DNA of 64,000 nt. It comes from Chryseobacterium sp. VAUSW3. Its GTDB lineage: Bacteria > Bacteroidota > Bacteroidia > Flavobacteriales > Weeksellaceae. Below, in pieces: positions 38,131 to 46,275 of the stretch. The notes beneath the pieces are model-generated. The model had not been told where the DNA came from. It did no database searches and saw only the letters and a program-made list of their open reading frames with translations. Position numbers and translations under genes: made by a program. Each line of letters starts with the position of its first letter. Positions within the stretch are counted from its first letter, which is position 1. Location of the stretch: assembly GCF_002205795.1 (NCBI RefSeq), contig NZ_NIUY01000002.1, positions 248,001-312,000 of the forward strand, given 5' to 3'.

Positions 38131-41094
38131 ATGAATTCAAAAAAAATTATTATTGCGGCAGCCATTTTCTATTACGGATTATCTGATGCCCAGCAATCCC
38201 AATATTTCAGCGACCGCGAAAATTACCGTTTCAGTCTCGCCGAAAATCTTTACCAAAACAAAATCTACAGCGCTTCTCAGTTTGAATATGCCCGCCAGTA
38301 TTTCTACAACGGCGCACTTTCTAAATCAAGAAAAGAAGCCTCGCAGTTTTTTGACAATGTGATTGGGGTGATTTTAAGAAAAAATCATGCAGAACAGGGC
38401 CTGGAAGCTTTTATTAAAGAATATCCGAACTCCGCTTATTTTGCGCAGGCAAACCTACCGCTGGCATATTATTATCTGGCGCAAAAAGATTTTGATAAAG
38501 CACTGGAAACATTAAATAACGTTAACCAGTACCAGCTTTCGAAAGACGAAAACACGCAGTATATCATGAAACTCGGTTATGCAAAATTCATGACCGGTGA
38601 TTCTGCAGGTGCCATTGAAGCCTTGGAAGAAGCTTATAAAAATGCCGAAGATACCGACAAATCTGATATTGCGTATATGCTCGGCCATCTTTATTATGCT
38701 GACGGGCAGAATGATGAAGCTTTCACTTTCTTTGATCAGATTAAAGACGACGAAAAATATGCACGTTTGGTAAAACCGTATTACGTGCAGATGTACTTCA
38801 ACGAAAAAAATTACGATAAAGCTATTGAAGAGGGAAATTATCTGCTGAGAGAACCAATTTCAGAAGATTATAAGAGTGAAGTTCACAAAATTATCGGCGA
38901 GAGTTATTTCATGAAAGGCGATTACGCATCGGCTTATCCGCATCTTAAAAATTATCTGGAAAGCAAACCAAACCCTTCAGAAAGCGATTTGTACGAAATG
39001 GGATTTGTTTCTGCGCAGCTCAAAAAATACGACGAAGCAGTTTCTTACTATAACCAACTCATCAACAGCAATTCTGCCACTTCTCAGAATGCATATTATC
39101 AATTGGGTAATGCTTACCTTGAAGTCGGTAAAAAGCAGGAAGCCCTTTCTGCGTTCCGTTCGGCGTATCAGATGAGTTACGATCCGAAAGTTCAGCAGCT
39201 CGCTCATGTGCAGTATGCAAAACTTAGTTATGATATTGGAAATCCGTTCGAATCTGCGCCCGTAGTAATCCAGAATTACATCAATAAATACCCAAGAAGT
39301 TCAGAAACCGAGGAAATGAAATCACTTTTAGTGAAATCTTACCTTTACTCGGGCGATTACAGAGGAACTTTGAGCGCGATCGACAAAATGCCGAATTCCA
39401 CTCCGGAACTCAATAAAATTGATCAGGAAGTATCATTCTTATTGGGAACAGAAGAATTCAACAAAGGCAATTTCGATGCAGCCGAGACCTATTTAATGCG
39501 CAGTCTGGAATTTAATATCAATAAAGAGTTCAATACCCGCGCGACGTATTGGTTAGCCCAGACGTATTACCAGAAAGGGAATTATCCTTCAGCAATTGTA
39601 CGCTACGAAAAACTTCTGAATCAGGATTTCCCTGAAAAACAGCAACTGACCTATGATTTGGGTTATGCTTATTTCAAGTCAAAAAAATTCGATAAAGCGA
39701 ACCAGTATTTTACAGAATACCTGAAAAACCCGAAATCAGATTTTAAAAATGATGCAGAATTGCGTTTGGCGGATACGTATTATGCAGACAATCAGCTGAA
39801 TGAAGCAATCGCAATTTATGACAAGGCGGAAAATGCAGACGATTATACCTTATTCCAAAAAGCCATGGCGCTTGGTTTTAAAGGCGATACTGAAGCAAAA
39901 ATTTCTTCACTTAAAAAGCTGATTTCGCAGTATAAAAACTCTGAATATATTGATGACGCGCAGTATGAAATTGCTACAGCGTATGCTGCAAACGACGATT
40001 ACAACAGCTCCAACGATTATTTTTCACAGGTGATCCGTAACAGTTCTGATAAAGATTTGGTTGCCAACGCACAAATTTACCGCGCACAGAATTATATCGA
40101 TCTCAACCAGAACGACAAAGCGCTTTCTGAATTAAAATCACTCGGAAACCAGTACAGAAACACGGCTTATGCCAGTAAAATTGTTCAGGCTTCGCGTCCA
40201 ATTTACGTGAAAAACGGTGATACTGCAGGTTATGAAAACTTTGCGCGAAGTTTAGGAGTGAAGATTGATGCTTCCGAGCTTGATGAAATCAACCTGAATA
40301 GTGCCAAAAACTATTACGCAGCCAAAGATTACAAAAAGGCAATTCCGCTTTACGAAAAATATTTAACCCAGAATCCTACGGGAGATGGCCTTTACCAGGC
40401 ACAGTACGAGCTGGGCGAAAGTTATTATCAGACCGCGAATCCGGCAAAAGCACTTTTGGTTCTCCAGGAAGTGGCGAATGTACAGAACGATTATCAGGAA
40501 GATGCGCAAACAAGACTTGCACAGATTTATCTGGAACAGAATAATACCAACGAAGCCAAAAAGTATCTGGAGCCACTTTCGAATTCCACCAACGTGAATC
40601 TGAAAAACTTCGCGAATCTGGAACTGATGAAAATTTTTGCGGCAGAGAAAAACTTCACCAAAGCAGAAGCTTTTGCGGATTTGGTGCTTGCCAATTCCAA
40701 AAATCCAGCATCTGTGACCGAACAAGCCAAAGTGATTAAAGCAAGAAGTCTGATGAACAGAGGGAAAGACAGTGAAGCTAAATCGGCTTACACAGCCCTG
40801 GAAAAATCATCGAATACCGAAGTTGCCGCGGAAGCTTTATATGCAAAAGCATTTTACCTGAACAAAGCCAAAGCCTTTAAATCATCCAACGAAACCATCT
40901 TTAAACTGGCCAACAACTATGCTTCCGAAGAATATTGGGGTGCAAAATCGCTGGTGCTGATGGCCAAAAACTACATCGGTCTGAAAGATAATTACCAGGC
41001 GAGTTATACGGTCGATCAGATTATCGCAAACTATCAGGATTTCCCTGAAATTGTTGCCGAGGCCAAAGAAGTGAAAAGTCAGATTAAAAAATAA
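38131..41094 (+). CDS. Exported tetratricopeptide-repeat protein
   Basis: A 987-residue protein with a signal peptide (MNSKKIIIAAAIFYYGLSDA) and more than a dozen TPR-like helical pairs from about 45 to the end (for example YDEAVSYYNQLINSNSATSQ and KAIPLYEKYLTQNPTGDG). TPR arrays hold protein complexes together. The protein should be periplasmic or attached to the outer membrane. It precedes an outer-membrane barrel gene by 32 bp and follows a T9SS cargo gene, so a role in envelope assembly or secretion is plausible but unproven. Confidence 0.88.
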   Translation: MNSKKIIIAAAIFYYGLSDAQQSQYFSDRENYRFSLAENLYQNKIYSASQFEYARQYFYNGALSKSRKEASQFFDNVIGVILRKNHAEQGLEAFIKEYPNSAYFAQANLPLAYYYLAQKDFDKALETLNNVNQYQLSKDENTQYIMKLGYAKFMTGDSAGAIEALEEAYKNAEDTDKSDIAYMLGHLYYADGQNDEAFTFFDQIKDDEKYARLVKPYYVQMYFNEKNYDKAIEEGNYLLREPISEDYKSEVHKIIGESYFMKGDYASAYPHLKNYLESKPNPSESDLYEMGFVSAQLKKYDEAVSYYNQLINSNSATSQNAYYQLGNAYLEVGKKQEALSAFRSAYQMSYDPKVQQLAHVQYAKLSYDIGNPFESAPVVIQNYINKYPRSSETEEMKSLLVKSYLYSGDYRGTLSAIDKMPNSTPELNKIDQEVSFLLGTEEFNKGNFDAAETYLMRSLEFNINKEFNTRATYWLAQTYYQKGNYPSAIVRYEKLLNQDFPEKQQLTYDLGYAYFKSKKFDKANQYFTEYLKNPKSDFKNDAELRLADTYYADNQLNEAIAIYDKAENADDYTLFQKAMALGFKGDTEAKISSLKKLISQYKNSEYIDDAQYEIATAYAANDDYNSSNDYFSQVIRNSSDKDLVANAQIYRAQNYIDLNQNDKALSELKSLGNQYRNTAYASKIVQASRPIYVKNGDTAGYENFARSLGVKIDASELDEINLNSAKNYYAAKDYKKAIPLYEKYLTQNPTGDGLYQAQYELGESYYQTANPAKALLVLQEVANVQNDYQEDAQTRLAQIYLEQNNTNEAKKYLEPLSNSTNVNLKNFANLELMKIFAAEKNFTKAEAFADLVLANSKNPASVTEQAKVIKARSLMNRGKDSEAKSAYTALEKSSNTEVAAEALYAKAFYLNKAKAFKSSNETIFKLANNYASEEYWGAKSLVLMAKNYIGLKDNYQASYTVDQIIANYQDFPEIVAEAKEVKSQIKK

Positions 41095-41126
41095 CACTAA
41101 ACTCAAAAGGTTTTAAAACAGAAAAT

Positions 41127-42908
41127 ATGAATTTAAGAATTCAAAATATATTTTTATTGGGAATGTTGGTTTCTTCTACCGCTGTTTTTTCGCAGATTAA
41201 AGAAGAAAAACTCATTCTGGACCGCAAACGCGAACCTGAAGTGAAGAAAATCGAAAAGAAAAAAACTTCAGTGGAAGCCGAGAAAAACTATCCGCCAAAA
41301 GAAAAGAAAACCCAGGATTCGCTGAACCTGAAATACAATATTATCGACGTTCCGGCTGCTTCGGATTTTAAAACTTCAACCATTCAGGGCGAAGATATTT
41401 CACCGAAATTCGATGCGAGTTATCAGGACAATTATTTTCAGATCGGAATGGGGAATTTCGGGAAAATTCTGGCTGATGGTAATATTTCTACAACGCTTGA
41501 GAACGATATTCAGGTTGGTGCTGATCTCCATTTTCTTTCAACCAAAGGACTTACGAAAGAATACGACTGGACTTCAAAACAAAACACCGGAAACTTTGGC
41601 CTTTATTTAAATTCTTATGGCGACAAAGGAAAAATCAACGTGAATGCTGATTACGGGCTGAATGATTATAATTATTACGGAATTTATGCCCTAAAACCTG
41701 CTTCAGATATCGATATTAACCAGAAAACCAACCGTTTCAAAGTCAACGGATATTACGATTTTTATTCCAATGAAATCCTGAACGACATCCGTATCAAATC
41801 ATCTTTTCTTGGCGATCATTTCGATGCTAAGGAAACCCAGGCAGAAATTTTGCTGAATCTTTCGAAACATGGAGTAGAGCTGCCCGTAAATGATATGATG
41901 TTTAACGCAGACCTCGGGATTAATCTCGAAACCGTGAAATCTGAATTTTCACTTCTGAATGAAAATTCTTCAAATTTTTTAAATGCGACTCTATCGCCGA
42001 AAATGACGTTCTTCAAAGGAAAATCTTATCTGATGATCGGATCGGATTTCTCTTTCCTGAATGCTAAAAATTCAAATAATATTCTTGAAGAAGAAGTTAA
42101 AAACAATAAAACCTACTGGTTCCCAAAAGCTGAACTGCAGTTTGCGGCTACAGACGAATTTAAATTTTATGCCGGCGTAGAAGGTGGTTTGAAACTGAAC
42201 ACTTATGCCAATATGCTCGAAGAAAATCCGTATCTCGTTTCGGACCAGGAACTTCGTGCAACAGAAACCAAATACAAAGGGTATATTGGGTTGCGCGGCG
42301 ATGTAGATCAGATGATTAAATATGATGTGAGCGCAGGTTACGGAAAAATGAATGACATCATGTTCTTCCGTGCCAATGGTCTTTTTGATGATGCGTTTAC
42401 CTTAGACCGTGCGCCGTATGATTTTGCGAATACCTTCTCTGCCGTGTACGATAACGGAACGGTAAGCGAGGTGAAAGGAAGCCTGCAGTTTTTCCCGCTG
42501 GCCAATCTTGTTTTGGATGCCGAAATGTATTTTGCAAAATATGACCTTGATAACTACGAACATATCTACAATAAGCCTTTGCTACATGCAAGTTTGGGAG
42601 GTAAATATTCTTTGTTAGGAAAAAAACTTCATCTGGGCGCGAAAGCGATTTTCGGATCTGATAAGACCACAAATTCTTTTTCTTTCACAGAATCAGGAAC
42701 TTCGCCTAATTTATTTCTGTCAGAAGAGAATACCGATGATAAAGTTGGGGGCTTTGCAGATTTAAATCTGTCTGCGGAGTACAAAATTCACAAAAATTTC
42801 AGTATTTTTGCACTCGGAAATAATTTACTGAATACAAACTATCAGACTTTCAAAGGATATAAAGTTTTGGGAGCGCAGTTTTTGGGAGGTGTGAAGATTT
42901 CTTTTTAA
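41127..42908 (+). CDS. Outer-membrane beta-barrel protein
   Basis: A 593-residue protein with signal peptide (FLLGMLVSSTAVFSQ). A Lys/Glu-rich linker (about 25-70) follows, then a long run of alternating amphipathic strands ending in an aromatic residue (GGVKISF), typical of outer-membrane barrels. It resembles the barrel of TonB-dependent receptors, but no plug domain or TonB box is visible. It is in an operon with the TPR gene (32-bp gap), so the two probably act together at the outer membrane. Confidence 0.83.
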   Translation: MNLRIQNIFLLGMLVSSTAVFSQIKEEKLILDRKREPEVKKIEKKKTSVEAEKNYPPKEKKTQDSLNLKYNIIDVPAASDFKTSTIQGEDISPKFDASYQDNYFQIGMGNFGKILADGNISTTLENDIQVGADLHFLSTKGLTKEYDWTSKQNTGNFGLYLNSYGDKGKINVNADYGLNDYNYYGIYALKPASDIDINQKTNRFKVNGYYDFYSNEILNDIRIKSSFLGDHFDAKETQAEILLNLSKHGVELPVNDMMFNADLGINLETVKSEFSLLNENSSNFLNATLSPKMTFFKGKSYLMIGSDFSFLNAKNSNNILEEEVKNNKTYWFPKAELQFAATDEFKFYAGVEGGLKLNTYANMLEENPYLVSDQELRATETKYKGYIGLRGDVDQMIKYDVSAGYGKMNDIMFFRANGLFDDAFTLDRAPYDFANTFSAVYDNGTVSEVKGSLQFFPLANLVLDAEMYFAKYDLDNYEHIYNKPLLHASLGGKYSLLGKKLHLGAKAIFGSDKTTNSFSFTESGTSPNLFLSEENTDDKVGGFADLNLSAEYKIHKNFSIFALGNNLLNTNYQTFKGYKVLGAQFLGGVKISF

Positions 42909-42949
42909 AAAATTAATGAGGATTTAATTCAAAATTCATCATCAAAAAT

Positions 42950-43023
42950 GGCTCGGTAGTTCAATTGGATAGAATATCAGATTTCGGCTCTGAGGGTTGG
43001 GGGTTCGAGTCCCTTCCGGGTCA
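42950..43023 (+). tRNA. tRNA-Arg (anticodon TCG)
   Basis: A 74-nt cloverleaf: acceptor arms 42950-42956 and 43016-43022 with two G-U pairs, D arm GTTC/GAAT, anticodon stem TCAGA/TCTGA with loop TTTCGGC, so the anticodon is TCG at 42984-42986. The T arm has the TTCGAGT loop and the discriminator base is A. CCA is not encoded. It reads CGA (and other CGN by wobble). Confidence 0.95.
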
Positions 43024-43024
43024 C

Positions 43025-43064
43025 AAAATCGGCAAACTTCTTTGAAGTCTGCCGATTTTTATTT
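43025..43064. terminator. Terminator after tRNA-Arg and facing ohr
   Basis: AAAATCGGCA (43025-43034) and TGCCGATTTT (43050-43059), with an inner ACTTC/GAAGT stem, form a long hairpin between convergent genes. Confidence 0.85.
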
Positions 43065-43083
43065 TACGTTTTACAGCGTAAGA

Positions 43084-43506
43084 TTAGTTATTGGTAACCT
43101 TAAGAGTTACATCAATATTATTTCTTGTTGCGTTAGAGTAGGGACACACCTGATGTGCCTTTTCCACTAATGACTGCGCTTCTTCCAGTGATACTCCGGG
43201 CACATTCACATCCAGTTCCACTTCCAGACCAAAACCACCGTTTTCGGTTTGTCCGATTCCGACTTTGGCATTTACTTTTGTTTCGCCCGCCGCAGATTTC
43301 GATTTTTTAATCATCAGATTTAAGGCGCTGTCGAAACATGCCGCATATCCTGCGGCGAAAAGCATTTCGGGGTTGGCATAATCATCACTTTGTCCACCAA
43401 GGGATTTGGGAGTGCGTACATCGAGTTCCAGAATTCCGTTGTCACTTTTTACGTGTCCGTCGCGTCCGCCTGTTGCGGTAACGCTAGTTGTGTATAATGT
43501 TTTCAT
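43084..43506 (-). CDS. ohr: Organic hydroperoxide resistance protein
   Basis: A 140-residue Ohr/OsmC-type peroxidase that reduces organic hydroperoxides with its Cys pair: peroxidatic Cys57 in AAGYAACFDS and resolving Cys121 in HQVCPYSNATR; the catalytic Arg is Arg15 in GGRDG. Length and motifs are standard. It is the last gene of the nitroreductase-ohrR-ohr operon, 8 bp after ohrR. Expected to be induced by organic peroxides through OhrR. Confidence 0.96.
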   Translation of the reverse strand: MKTLYTTSVTATGGRDGHVKSDNGILELDVRTPKSLGGQSDDYANPEMLFAAGYAACFDSALNLMIKKSKSAAGETKVNAKVGIGQTENGGFGLEVELDVNVPGVSLEEAQSLVEKAHQVCPYSNATRNNIDVTLKVTNN

Positions 43507-43514
43507 TGATTTTT

Positions 43515-43952
43515 TTATTTTTTATTTATTTTATCTAAAAGTTTAGAAATCGCCTGTTTCAGTTCCTGTACATCAGTTTCCGAAAGATCCAGCCTATCAT
43601 TCATTTTTGCAGGAATCAGGCAAGCTTTGTCCTGAAGCCTTTCACCTTCATCAGTCAAGGAGATTTCCACAACACGCTCATCCTCAATTTTTCTTTGCCG
43701 TACAATATAAGATTTTGCTTCCAGCCTTTTCAACATTGGAGTTATCGTACCGCTGTCTAGAAAAAGTTTTTCACCAATCTGATTTACCGTAAGCCGCTGA
43801 TGCTCCCAAAGTACCATCATTACCAGATATTGCGGATAGGTAATATCAAGTTCTTCAAGTAACGGACGGTAAAGACCTGTGATTTCCTTTGCGATAACAT
43901 ACAAAGGGAAACATAGCTGATTACCAAGTTGTGGAGTTTTGTGTTGATCCAT
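43515..43952 (-). CDS. ohrR: MarR family regulator, OhrR type
   Basis: A 145-residue winged-helix MarR-family repressor. Cys14 in GNQLCFPLYV matches the peroxide-sensing Cys of OhrR (about residue 15), whose oxidation releases DNA. The recognition helix region is LTVNQIGEKLFLDSGTITPMLKRLE (about 75-99). Position 8 bp from ohr supports the assignment. A matching 24-bp inverted repeat lies in the operon promoter at 44657-44680, so autoregulation is likely. Confidence 0.93.
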   Translation of the reverse strand: MDQHKTPQLGNQLCFPLYVIAKEITGLYRPLLEELDITYPQYLVMMVLWEHQRLTVNQIGEKLFLDSGTITPMLKRLEAKSYIVRQRKIEDERVVEISLTDEGERLQDKACLIPAKMNDRLDLSETDVQELKQAISKLLDKINKK

Positions 43953-43976
43953 GGGAGGATTTAGTGATTTTCTAAA

Positions 43977-44609
43977 TTATTTTTTAATGATGAATTCATC
44001 CATTGGGATACGAACTTTTTTCATCTTCGAAAGCCAGTCGTTCTCCGAATCTCTGTATCCTAAGTACAGTAAAGTTACACTTTTCAGTCCCAATTCTTTT
44101 AAACCCAGAATTTCATCGACCACCTCATTGCTGAAACCTTCGGCAGGTGTACTGTCAATTTTCAGTTCCGCCGCCTGTGCCATAGCTAAACCTAGTGCGA
44201 TGTAAGTCTGTCTTGCAGTGTGAGCGAAATTTTCTTCTGAGGTCTGCGCGCCGTAGATCACTTTCAGTTGATCTGTATAACTGCTGAAACGACCGCGTGG
44301 CAATTCCCGAACATCGGTATGGTAATCGTAAACTTTGTCGATTTTTTCCGCCGAATAATTGTCCCAGGCTGCGAAAACCAAAACATGGGAACAATCTCTC
44401 ATTATCTCCGGGTTAAGGGCTCCTTTTACCATTTGTTCTTTCAATTCCTGATTTTCCACTACAATCACACGGAAAGGCTGTAATCCGGAAGAGGTAGGCG
44501 CAAGTCTGGCTGCTTCCAGAATTTTATTCAAATCTTCTTCTGAAACTTTTTTGGTGGAATCATACGCTTTTACTGCGTGTCTCCATTTTAAATCTTCAAT
44601 TAATGACAT
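43977..44609 (-). CDS. NAD(P)H-dependent oxidoreductase (nitroreductase family)
   Basis: A 210-residue FMN-dependent nitroreductase of the NfsB group. Typical parts are the N-terminal RHAVKAYDSTKKVSEEDL (Arg/His contacts to FMN), RLAPTSSGLQPFRVIVVE and C-terminal LGLKSVTLLYLGYRDSENDW. It should reduce quinones or nitro compounds using two electrons. First gene of the operon with ohrR (24-bp gap) and ohr, which is an uncommon partner and suggests that peroxide/electrophile stress induces it. Confidence 0.93.
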   Translation of the reverse strand: MSLIEDLKWRHAVKAYDSTKKVSEEDLNKILEAARLAPTSSGLQPFRVIVVENQELKEQMVKGALNPEIMRDCSHVLVFAAWDNYSAEKIDKVYDYHTDVRELPRGRFSSYTDQLKVIYGAQTSEENFAHTARQTYIALGLAMAQAAELKIDSTPAEGFSNEVVDEILGLKELGLKSVTLLYLGYRDSENDWLSKMKKVRIPMDEFIIKK

Positions 44610-44642
44610 TGTATTTTTTTTTAAATTTTACTATTTCGGTTG

Positions 44643-44650
44643 CAAAGATA
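44643..44650 (-). promoter_or_regulatory. -7 promoter element of the nitroreductase-ohrR-ohr operon
   Basis: On the - strand it reads TATCTTTG, an exact TAnnTTTG match, 33 bp upstream of the nitroreductase ATG. The operator at 44657-44680 covers the spacer and -33 region. Confidence 0.7.
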
Positions 44651-44656
44651 GTTAAC

Positions 44657-44680
44657 AATTATATTGCGCACAATCTAATT
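44657..44680. promoter_or_regulatory. Probable OhrR operator
   Basis: Arms AATTATATTG (44657-44666) and CAATCTAATT (44671-44680) match as an inverted repeat at 9 of 10 positions around a CGCA centre. ATTG-CGCA-CAAT resembles operators of OhrR/MarR repressors. It overlaps the operon's -33 region, so binding should block transcription. Confidence 0.7.
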
Positions 44681-44714
44681 ACGTGATAGATATTTTGAAT
44701 CAATAATCAGGGAC

Positions 44715-44745
44715 AAAAAAAACCGCCTAAGTAGTCAGGCGGTTT
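44715..44745 (-). terminator. Intrinsic terminator of the transaldolase-like gene
   Basis: AAACCGCCT (44720-44728) and AGGCGGTTT (44737-44745); the A-run at 44715-44722 gives a U-run on the - strand transcript. Confidence 0.88.
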
Positions 44746-44764
44746 CTATTAATAGTTTATTTTC

Positions 44765-45418
44765 TTAATCCATTTTCTTGGCATCAGCAACAAATTGTGC
44801 TAAACCACTGTCGGTTAATGGGTGTTTAAGTAAATTTAAAATCGAAGCGAGAGGAGAAGTCACGACATCTGCACCTATTTTCGCACAGTTGATAATATGC
44901 ATCGGCGAACGGATCGATGCTGCAAGAATTTCAGTATCAAACATATAATTATCAAAAATAATTCTGATTTCTTCGATTAAATTCATTCCATCAACTGAAA
45001 TATCATCTAATCTACCCAAGAACGGAGAAACATATGTAGCGCCTGCTTTTGCAGCCAGCAACGCTTGTCCGGCAGAGAAAATCAGGGTACAATTGGTCTT
45101 AATGCCTTTGTTTGAGAAATATTTAAGTGCTTTCACGCCGTCTTTAATCATTGGGATTTTCACCACAATATTAGGATGGAGCGCTGCCAATTCTTCACCT
45201 TCTTTGATCATTTCTTCGTAAGTTGTGCTTAAAACTTCCGCAGAAATATCTCCATCAGCAATTTCGCAAATGGTTTTGTAATGGTTCAGAATCGCCTCTT
45301 TTCCGCTGATGCCTTCTTTTGCCATAAGCGATGGATTGGTGGTTACACCATCTAAAATTCCTAAATCCTGGGCTTCTTTAATCTGCTCAAGATTGGCAGT
45401 GTCGATAAAAAATTTCAT
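44765..45418 (-). CDS. Transaldolase / fructose-6-phosphate aldolase-like enzyme
   Basis: A 217-residue short transaldolase of the TalC/FSA type. Schiff-base Lys87 lies in VVKIPM; other family marks are [27 protein letters not shown] and [16 protein letters not shown]. It moves dihydroxyacetone units between sugar phosphates (pentose phosphate pathway) or splits fructose-6-phosphate; telling TalC from FSA needs residue-level comparison. Single gene with a promoter element at 45511 and a terminator at 44715. Confidence 0.93.
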   Translation of the reverse strand: MKFFIDTANLEQIKEAQDLGILDGVTTNPSLMAKEGISGKEAILNHYKTICEIADGDISAEVLSTTYEEMIKEGEELAALHPNIVVKIPMIKDGVKALKYFSNKGIKTNCTLIFSAGQALLAAKAGATYVSPFLGRLDDISVDGMNLIEEIRIIFDNYMFDTEILAASIRSPMHIINCAKIGADVVTSPLASILNLLKHPLTDSGLAQFVADAKKMD

Positions 45419-45510
45419 GTATTTATTTTTATTAGGTACTTTATTATGAGCTGATTTTGTCTTGAAGATGGAGTAATAAACAGTTCAGCATCATCTTTTC
45501 TAAATTTTCA

Positions 45511-45518
45511 CAAAGATA
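45511..45518 (-). promoter_or_regulatory. Candidate -7 element of the transaldolase gene
   Basis: Reads TATCTTTG on the - strand, about 93 bp upstream of the ATG at 45418. This leaves an untranslated leader of roughly 85 nt. Confidence 0.55.
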
Positions 45519-45589
45519 ACATATTAACCAGCAATATGGAAATGATAATTGGTTTTATAAAAGCATTAAACAAACAAAGGCTCAGACGT

Positions 45590-45619
45590 AAAAAAACCTT
45601 ACGGTTTCGCGTAAGGTTT
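45590..45619 (-). terminator. Intrinsic terminator of the 45662-46102 gene
   Basis: AAACCTTACG (45594-45603) and CGTAAGGTTT (45610-45619), with an A-run to the left giving a U-run on the - strand. It lies in the 243-bp gap 45419-45661, which otherwise holds only the transaldolase promoter. Confidence 0.85.
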
Positions 45620-45661
45620 ATTATTATACAGGTTAAATTTTAAGTTTCCGAAAGAATTTCT

Positions 45662-46102
45662 TTATGTTATCATTAAAATTCCTTCGTGCGACTCATGGTG
45701 TTTTAATGGGAGTGGCAGCCGGATTTCAGATTTTGCTGCCAGGGCAATCATTTTCATAATAAATTCTTTTGATTTTGATTCTACTCTGGACATGTTTTCG
45801 AATGAAAAAACATGTACGGCGCCGGCGTTTTTCAAAATTGTTCTTGCTTTTTCAAGCTTTTCAGCATTTTTAGAAAATATTCCGGCAACTAAATTTTCCG
45901 ATTTTTTTCTCAGCAATTTTACCGGTTTATTCGCATATATGCCGAAAAAAGAACCTAAATACGCGTTTGACCAGTTTTTCTTGTCATCTGACAATTCTTT
46001 GCAGGCTAGTTTAAGATTTTTCAATCCTGTTTTTTTGAGGATTTTTGCTGCGTTTACTGCCTCATCACAACTTGAAAATAGTCCTACAACTGTTGTTTTC
46101 AT
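45662..46102 (-). CDS. Unknown protein with an internal duplicated alpha/beta pattern
   Basis: A 146-residue soluble protein, unrecognised. The first third (TTVVGLFSSCDEAVNAAKILKK) looks like a ferredoxin-like beta-alpha unit of the kind seen in general-stress proteins. A similar unit follows near 70-105 (ENLVAGIFSKNAEKLEKARTILKNAGA), which hints at an internal duplication. The protein is very Lys-rich. It has its own promoter element (46137) and terminator (45590). Confidence 0.75.
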   Translation of the reverse strand: MKTTVVGLFSSCDEAVNAAKILKKTGLKNLKLACKELSDDKKNWSNAYLGSFFGIYANKPVKLLRKKSENLVAGIFSKNAEKLEKARTILKNAGAVHVFSFENMSRVESKSKEFIMKMIALAAKSEIRLPLPLKHHESHEGILMIT

Positions 46103-46136
46103 TGTACTTGTATTTGTTAATTGATATTTGCTATTA

Positions 46137-46144
46137 CAAATATA
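46137..46144 (-). promoter_or_regulatory. Candidate -7 element of the 45662-46102 gene
   Basis: Reads TATATTTG on the - strand (TAnnTTTG), 34 bp upstream of the ATG at 46102. Confidence 0.6.
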
Positions 46145-46223
46145 TGCGTAACATAGTTTTTAAAAAACCGTGATGTAACCCTTTTTTATATCAGTATTTT
46201 TAGGATGTGTTCATGTTTTTAAA

Positions 46224-46250
46224 CAAAAATCCCGCGTTGCTGCGGGATTT
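46224..46250 (-). terminator. Terminator at the end of the carboxylate-use cluster
   Basis: AAAATCCCGC (46225-46234) and GCGGGATTTT (46241-46250), with a short A-run on the left; it lies 26 bp past the acs stop. Confidence 0.8.
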
Positions 46251-46275
46251 TCTTTATGATGGAATTAGGGTTTAT

